From the NCBI GenBank assembly GCA_963556695.1, contig CAUWAG010000008.1:1116001-1180000 (forward strand): DNA of 64,000 nt, read 5' to 3'. This DNA is from Anthostomella pinea (Eukaryota; Ascomycota; Sordariomycetes; Xylariales; Xylariaceae). Shown here one piece after another: positions 59,867 through 64,000 of the stretch (position 1 is the stretch's first letter; each line of letters starts with the position of its first letter). A program made the position numbers and the translations under genes. A model generated the notes under the pieces. The model did not search any database. It was not told the origin of the DNA and was given only the letters and a program-made list of their open reading frames with translations.

Positions 59867-61839
59867 CTTAAATATATTTATATTATAAGGTTTTTTTTTT
59901 TAAATAAAGCGTTAATCGTTATATTTAAAGTAAACTGTCTTATTTTTCAAAGGTTTATCTTAAAGCTTGGTAGCCGAAATATTTTAATAGTTTCGTTATA
60001 AAGGTATAACTATTAAGGCACTGCTATCTTTTAATACCTTTTATAAATTACGATAAATTTACTTATCTTTATATTAACATCTAGCCCTTAATATTAATCT
60101 TTAAGCGTAAAAGATTAAACTTAAAAACCGGTTTAATATTGTTTATATTATTTATATTTATATTGTTATATGCAAACTTAGAGCCCTTTTTATTTGCTAA
60201 AAGATTATAAATAATGCGATTATAATAGTTTATAAGATTTTTTTTCGTAGTATAAACTACGGTTAGTAGACGGTTATATAGTTTTTTTAAGTGTTAATAG
60301 CATATTGCGAGTAAATACTGCATATAAAACAGGCATTATTGCCCGGTAAACGGAGTTATCCTCTTTTAAAACAACAAACGGCCCCGTATCACAGCTTTAA
60401 ATATCTGCCTCGGTCGGTCGAATATAGCCGCGGCTATTGCCGTCGTAGTAAAGTATGTTGTTTGTTACACGATAACCACTATCTTTCCGTTACTGTAAGT
60501 TTTAATCTTAAAATCTTTATTATAATACTTTCTTTAAACCTTATTAATATAGTTTGTATAATAGCCCTTTAAAAAGCCGGCATTTACTATGTTATATATA
60601 TTCAACGATAACACTTTTAATACTTAATTACTTATAATAATAGTGTACAAGCTAAAAAGCCTGGAACTATATAATAAGTTAATATAAAACTTTATTTTTA
60701 TTTTTATCTCTTTTTTATAAGATTAAATGGCGGCAAATAGCTTAAAGTGACTTTTATATTAAGAATTAAATCCGGATTGAGCTTTGCAAACGCATAATAC
60801 TCGAAAGAATGTTTAAAGTTTAAAGGTAAGTTTAAAGAATTGCTAGCATATTATACAAGCGCACAACAAGCAATAAAGCAATGCAAGGACCTAATCTTCG
60901 CTCAAGATCTCTGCGACCTTATTTATAATCTTGCCAACAAACTATGAGACCTTGACAAGCATGTCTCTGCTGAACAATATCTGCGCAAAGAAACCAATTA
61001 GCAGAACCCAGATTGTAAAGGGTTTAATCTGGCCCAAGAATTACTTTCTAGATAGTTCGTTTGCTGCAAATGTCGACGTGGAGGAGAGGCTTTTCAAACC
61101 TGATCCTTCTGCGTCTGCCTATAAGTCATGTTAATAATGCCCTCGCTTGAGTATCCAGCCTCTGGGTTTGTTATTACAGGCCTTAAATAATACAAATCGA
61201 GAGGCGGTGGAAGATCATGATCATGTTATGGACACAACTCGCACACCGACATGATTTGTCATCAGGCTCTGACATCCAAGCAAAATCGTCTGAGCTTGGG
61301 TTCAGGATGTGTTGCATAGCAAGAAGGCCAGAAGGATGCAAGTCTGCTGTATTGGATAAGAAACATTATGCAAACAAGGCAACCGTTGTGGTGAGTAAAC
61401 GGCGGGCTCTAAGACTGCCATGCGGTACAAGCACTCAATACGTGGCTATATTGTATTGTCATGTGCAAGGGCTCGCTAGGACCGCAACAATGTAAATGCG
61501 AAAATGCGTGGCATACAAGACAGCAATATTGTCTGCTTTAAGAGTATAGTCTTCTTCACCTTTTCTTCACCTTTGTCACTTCTTATATCAACCATCTATG
61601 CACATTTGCGCGGCCTATGATAGCTTTATCTCTAATATGGACATATAAAACCTCACACCACGTCACAACGAGGTTACCTATCTCTATACCAGGCGCCAAT
61701 GCATTGACCTGACAGGCAACAATCAGTACTACTGCCAATTAACGTGAATGACAAGCAAGCGGCAATTACAAGCGAACGGCAACTTTTCGCCAGCCACCTA
61801 ACCTTTTCATCAAGGCTCCTAATTGGTCAACCAACAATA
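59867..61839. other. AT-rich, probably RIP-degraded repeat island
   Basis: From about 59430 to 60870 the base composition falls to strongly AT-rich, with many TTAATA/TATAAT stretches and stops in all frames. This is typical of RIP-mutated transposon DNA in Pezizomycotina. 60840-61140 keeps a faint protein trace (separate entry). 61140-61839 returns to moderate composition and should contain the left end and leader of the pogo-type element that starts coding at 61840; I could not identify its terminal inverted repeat. Confidence 0.6.
60840..61140 (+). pseudogene. Degenerate transposon-like protein fragment
   Basis: One reading frame runs AYYTSAQQAIKQCKDLIFAQ, DLCDLIYNLANKL, then passes in-frame TGA and TAG codons to DLDKHVSAEQYLRKE and FVCCKCRRGGEAF, a CxxC pair that could be half of a zinc finger. 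The stops could be RIP changes at Gln, Arg or Trp codons. The family is not recognised; assignment to a transposon rests on context and the decay pattern. Confidence 0.35.
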
Positions 61840-63147
61840 ATGGCATTGTGTTATAGCGAATCAGACTTACAGCTTACTATCCAAGCTAAATGACGCGTCC
61901 CTTATATTATCATTGGTAAGCTTTCTAAGACTATTCACATCCTATATAATACCATAAAGGCTAGAATCGCCGGCCAACTATCACGACGTGACAGCATGAC
62001 CAATACTTTGAAACTTACGGTTTCTAAAGAGAATGTCATTCTTTCCTTCATTCTTGACCTGGATGCGCGAGCATTTCCACCCCAGCACATTTATGTTAAA
62101 GATATGGCAAATCAATTGTTGGCGGCACGTGAAACTGGACGCGTTGGAAAGAACTGGATGCAGAACTTCATTAAATGCATACCAGGCCTCTAGACGTGTT
62201 TTTATCAAAAGATAGACTATCAAAGGATCCCGAACAAAGATCCAGACGCGTATTGCGCGTGGTTTTGCCAAATTGCAGCAGCAATCGCAAAACATGGTAC
62301 CCAAAAGGCGGATATTTATAACTTTGACGAGACTGGGTTTATGATGGGCATTATTGGGTCTGGCATAGTCGTCATAAGCACCAAAAGAAGTGACAGGCCT
62401 AGACAAGTTCATCAAGGTAACAAAGAATGGTCTACAGTAATTTCTGCTATCAATGATGATAGTTGGGTGGTCTTGCCGTTCATCATTCTATAGGACAAAA
62501 CCTACCTCACATTATGGTATCGCGACATAACATTACCACGCGATTGAAAACTGGCCGTGTCTGACAACGGATAGACTACAAATGAGATCGGTTTGAAATA
62601 GATTCAGTATTTTAATAAGTATACCAGACTATGTATAACTGTCGGTAAACACCTCCTCATCTTAGATGGCCACAAAAGCCACCATTCCCAGGTCTTTCAG
62701 AATTATTGTCAGAACAATGGTATCATTACCCTTTATATGCCTGCCCACTCATCACACAGGTTTTAGCCTTTACATGTCAGCTGTTTTAGCCCGCTCAAAC
62801 GAGCTTACAGTCGCATGATTAAGGATCTCATCCGGTGTCATATAACCCATATTTCAAAAGAGTACTTCTTTACAACGTTTTATGAAACACATAACGCTGT
62901 TATGACGCTAGGAAATATTCGAGCAGGTTTCAGTGCTACTAGGCTTGTTCTTTTTGACCCAGAAAGTATCATTTCATAGCTGGATGCTGTCGCTGTCGTA
63001 CAAACACCGTCACCAGACCCCAATCTGCTACCCACTACTTAGACTTCAAAGACGCCTACCACTATTAACAAAGCGGTAAACCAATCGGTTTATATCTGGA
63101 ATCGAATCAGAAACCACTGTGATGGTTTTACCATCCATCAGGTCTAG
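61840..63147 (+). pseudogene. pogo/Fot-type transposase, RIP-inactivated
   Basis: A single frame of 435 codons encodes a Tc1-mariner, pogo-subfamily transposase (DDE_1). It begins with a Psq-type helix-turn-helix (CYSESDLQLTIQA), then a CENP-B-like DNA-binding segment (FPPQHIYVKDMANQLLAAR, GKNWMQNFIK), the first catalytic Asp (IYNFDETGFMMG) and the second (LLILDGHKSHHSQVF), followed by CQNNGIITLYMPAHSSH. Where the third catalytic Asp is expected (QPLD-type block) the sequence reads PLHVSCF, so it is lost. Nine premature stops occur, at 61891, 62191, 62491, 62545, 62572, 62599, 62764, 62977 and 63040; all are TAG or TGA, mostly where the family has Gln or Trp, and there is not one frameshift. 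That pattern is point-mutational inactivation by C-to-T/G-to-A change. Confidence 0.88.
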
Positions 63148-63447
63148 CAATGGTCCCTATGGTCCCTGGGTCACGTGACTGAGCACTTGACTGATTGGAC
63201 GATAGGTTGATCCATGCCCTAGTGGGTCTAGTGGGGGACGACTGCCCACATCTAGCTGCCCACCAATTTGGGTGCATCTCCAGATCTTTCTTTTCCTTCA
63301 ACCAGAGTTTGTTATACGTCAATAGTTAATAAGGGTCACTGTATCCTTGCAATACATTTACAGAATCGTGACAACTACCAGGGAAGCTTACCTACATCAA
63401 TAGTTGATGTGTTGAGCTCGTTTTCAAAGGCTACATACGGTCTTATA
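63148..63447. other. Spacer between pogo-type relic and mini-LTR
   Basis: Three hundred bases that should include the right end of the pogo-type element. No terminal inverted repeat could be matched with the left side. Nothing else recognised. Confidence 0.5.
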
Positions 63448-63596
63448 TGTGGAATATACGGATGTTGATTGGTCCTATTGATTGTTCTGCTCTGCGTGCA
63501 GAGATTGATCATCTGTCTTCTTGGTGGGTCAGATGCCCTGTGCGTCTCTACCCCACTGGAGATCTTTCAGTGTCTATCTCTGGCTCCCATTCAACA
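63448..63596 (+). mobile_element. Second mini-LTR copy (149 bp)
   Basis: It begins TGTGGAATATACGG and ends CCCATTCAACA, matching the element at 27720-27871 over its full length; the last two thirds differ only by transitions. No matching target duplication is found: the left neighbour is TTATA, and the right neighbour after removing the later LTR is CGTGG. It may be the surviving 3' LTR of a longer element or a recombined copy. Another solo LTR was inserted exactly at its right end. Confidence 0.8.
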
Positions 63597-63600
63597 CGTG

Positions 63601-63855
63601 TGTGACGGTCTGACCTCCTGGAAGTCTGTCAACCCATCAGGGTGGCTTGTGCGCAGCATCACATGACCTTGCGCACAAGACGTGTGGCTACAACTGTACT
63701 AGGCTAGGTAATAGTGGGGCGGATGGAAGGATCATTAATCCCACCAGAATTGGCTGGCGGGTCAGATCCTTCTTTCCCTTCCCACCAAGAGATTCTTACA
63801 CGTAGGTAGTACAATCAGGACTTTTATGTCCTCATCCTATTTACGCTTCGTGACA
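63601..63855 (+). mobile_element. Solo LTR, 255 bp, ACGTG target duplication
   Basis: It begins TGTGACGGTCTGACCTCCTG and ends TTACGCTTCGTGACA. ACGTG is present at 63596-63600 and 63856-63860 as a perfect 5-bp target duplication. It is the same family as the minus-strand copy at 59608-59861. The insertion is younger than the mini-LTR at 63448-63596, whose last base it duplicated. Confidence 0.9.
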
Positions 63856-64000
63856 ACGTGGTGGGAGCGCACACATCCTGATAGATGGCAAATCCATCAC
63901 ATTAATACCTTGATTATATTTTACTTTACGTCGAAAGTATAAATTTATGTAATCGTATTATTTCTTAAGCTTTTTCTCTATTACTTTTGTTATGAACCAA

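Noticed and set aside
59608..63855. Reading the two 255-bp LTRs as the ends of one retrotransposon
   Set aside because: They are in opposite orientation and each has its own target duplication.

Overview
This window is nuclear DNA of a filamentous ascomycete (Pezizomycotina, most likely a Sordariomycete). The evidence is short introns of 42-121 bases with GT...AG ends and CTAAC-like branch sites, Zn2Cys6 regulators, a fungal RGS-LOV photoreceptor, GC-rich third codon positions in housekeeping genes, and transposon relics carrying C-to-T/G-to-A damage typical of repeat-induced point mutation (RIP). There are no prokaryotic features. All gene models were built by reading exons by eye; splice sites are predictions.

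Layout. 1-8219 is a long non-coding stretch with two inverted-repeat elements and a 25-base G run. It leads into a TALE homeodomain gene (8220-9661), followed by another 4.8 kb without a recognisable gene. A nine-exon Zn2Cys6 regulator (14463-17656), an RGS-LOV blue-light sensor (19878-21989, intronless) and a second Zn2Cys6 regulator (22350-24780, minus) form a signalling and regulation block. Next come a PEBP/YbhB-like protein (minus), a five-exon EBP/EXPERA sterol-isomerase-like membrane protein, and a Cas1-type polysaccharide O-acetyltransferase (minus). The EBP and acetyltransferase genes are separated by a solo mini-LTR and a hAT-like MITE.

The 35-50 kb part is the conserved core: vacuolar carboxypeptidase Y, SDO1 (whose start codon is split by an intron), ribosomal protein S18, a small Ser-rich hypothetical protein, a multi-pass membrane protein with two AT-hooks, an Arl3/ARFRP1 GTPase, exosome subunit RRP45 and spliceosome protein Cwc15. 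RRP45 and CWC15 are divergent over 335 bases. The 51.6-53 kb part holds a 2EXR-type gene with an unresolved exon junction and a small hypothetical gene.

From 57 kb the sequence becomes accessory. There is a secreted protein of unknown function, then a 5'-truncated thioester-reductase domain left over from a PKS or NRPS-like enzyme. After that comes a roughly 4.5 kb AT-rich transposon island with two solo LTRs of one family in opposite orientation (each with a perfect 5-bp target duplication), a RIP-inactivated pogo/Fot-type transposase, and a second copy of the mini-LTR seen at 27.7 kb.

I found no tRNA, rRNA or CRISPR. The observations I rate highest are the AT-hook membrane protein, the RGS-LOV sensor, the orphaned reductase domain at the edge of the transposon island, the mini-LTR pair, the 263-bp MITE, and the split start codon of SDO1.
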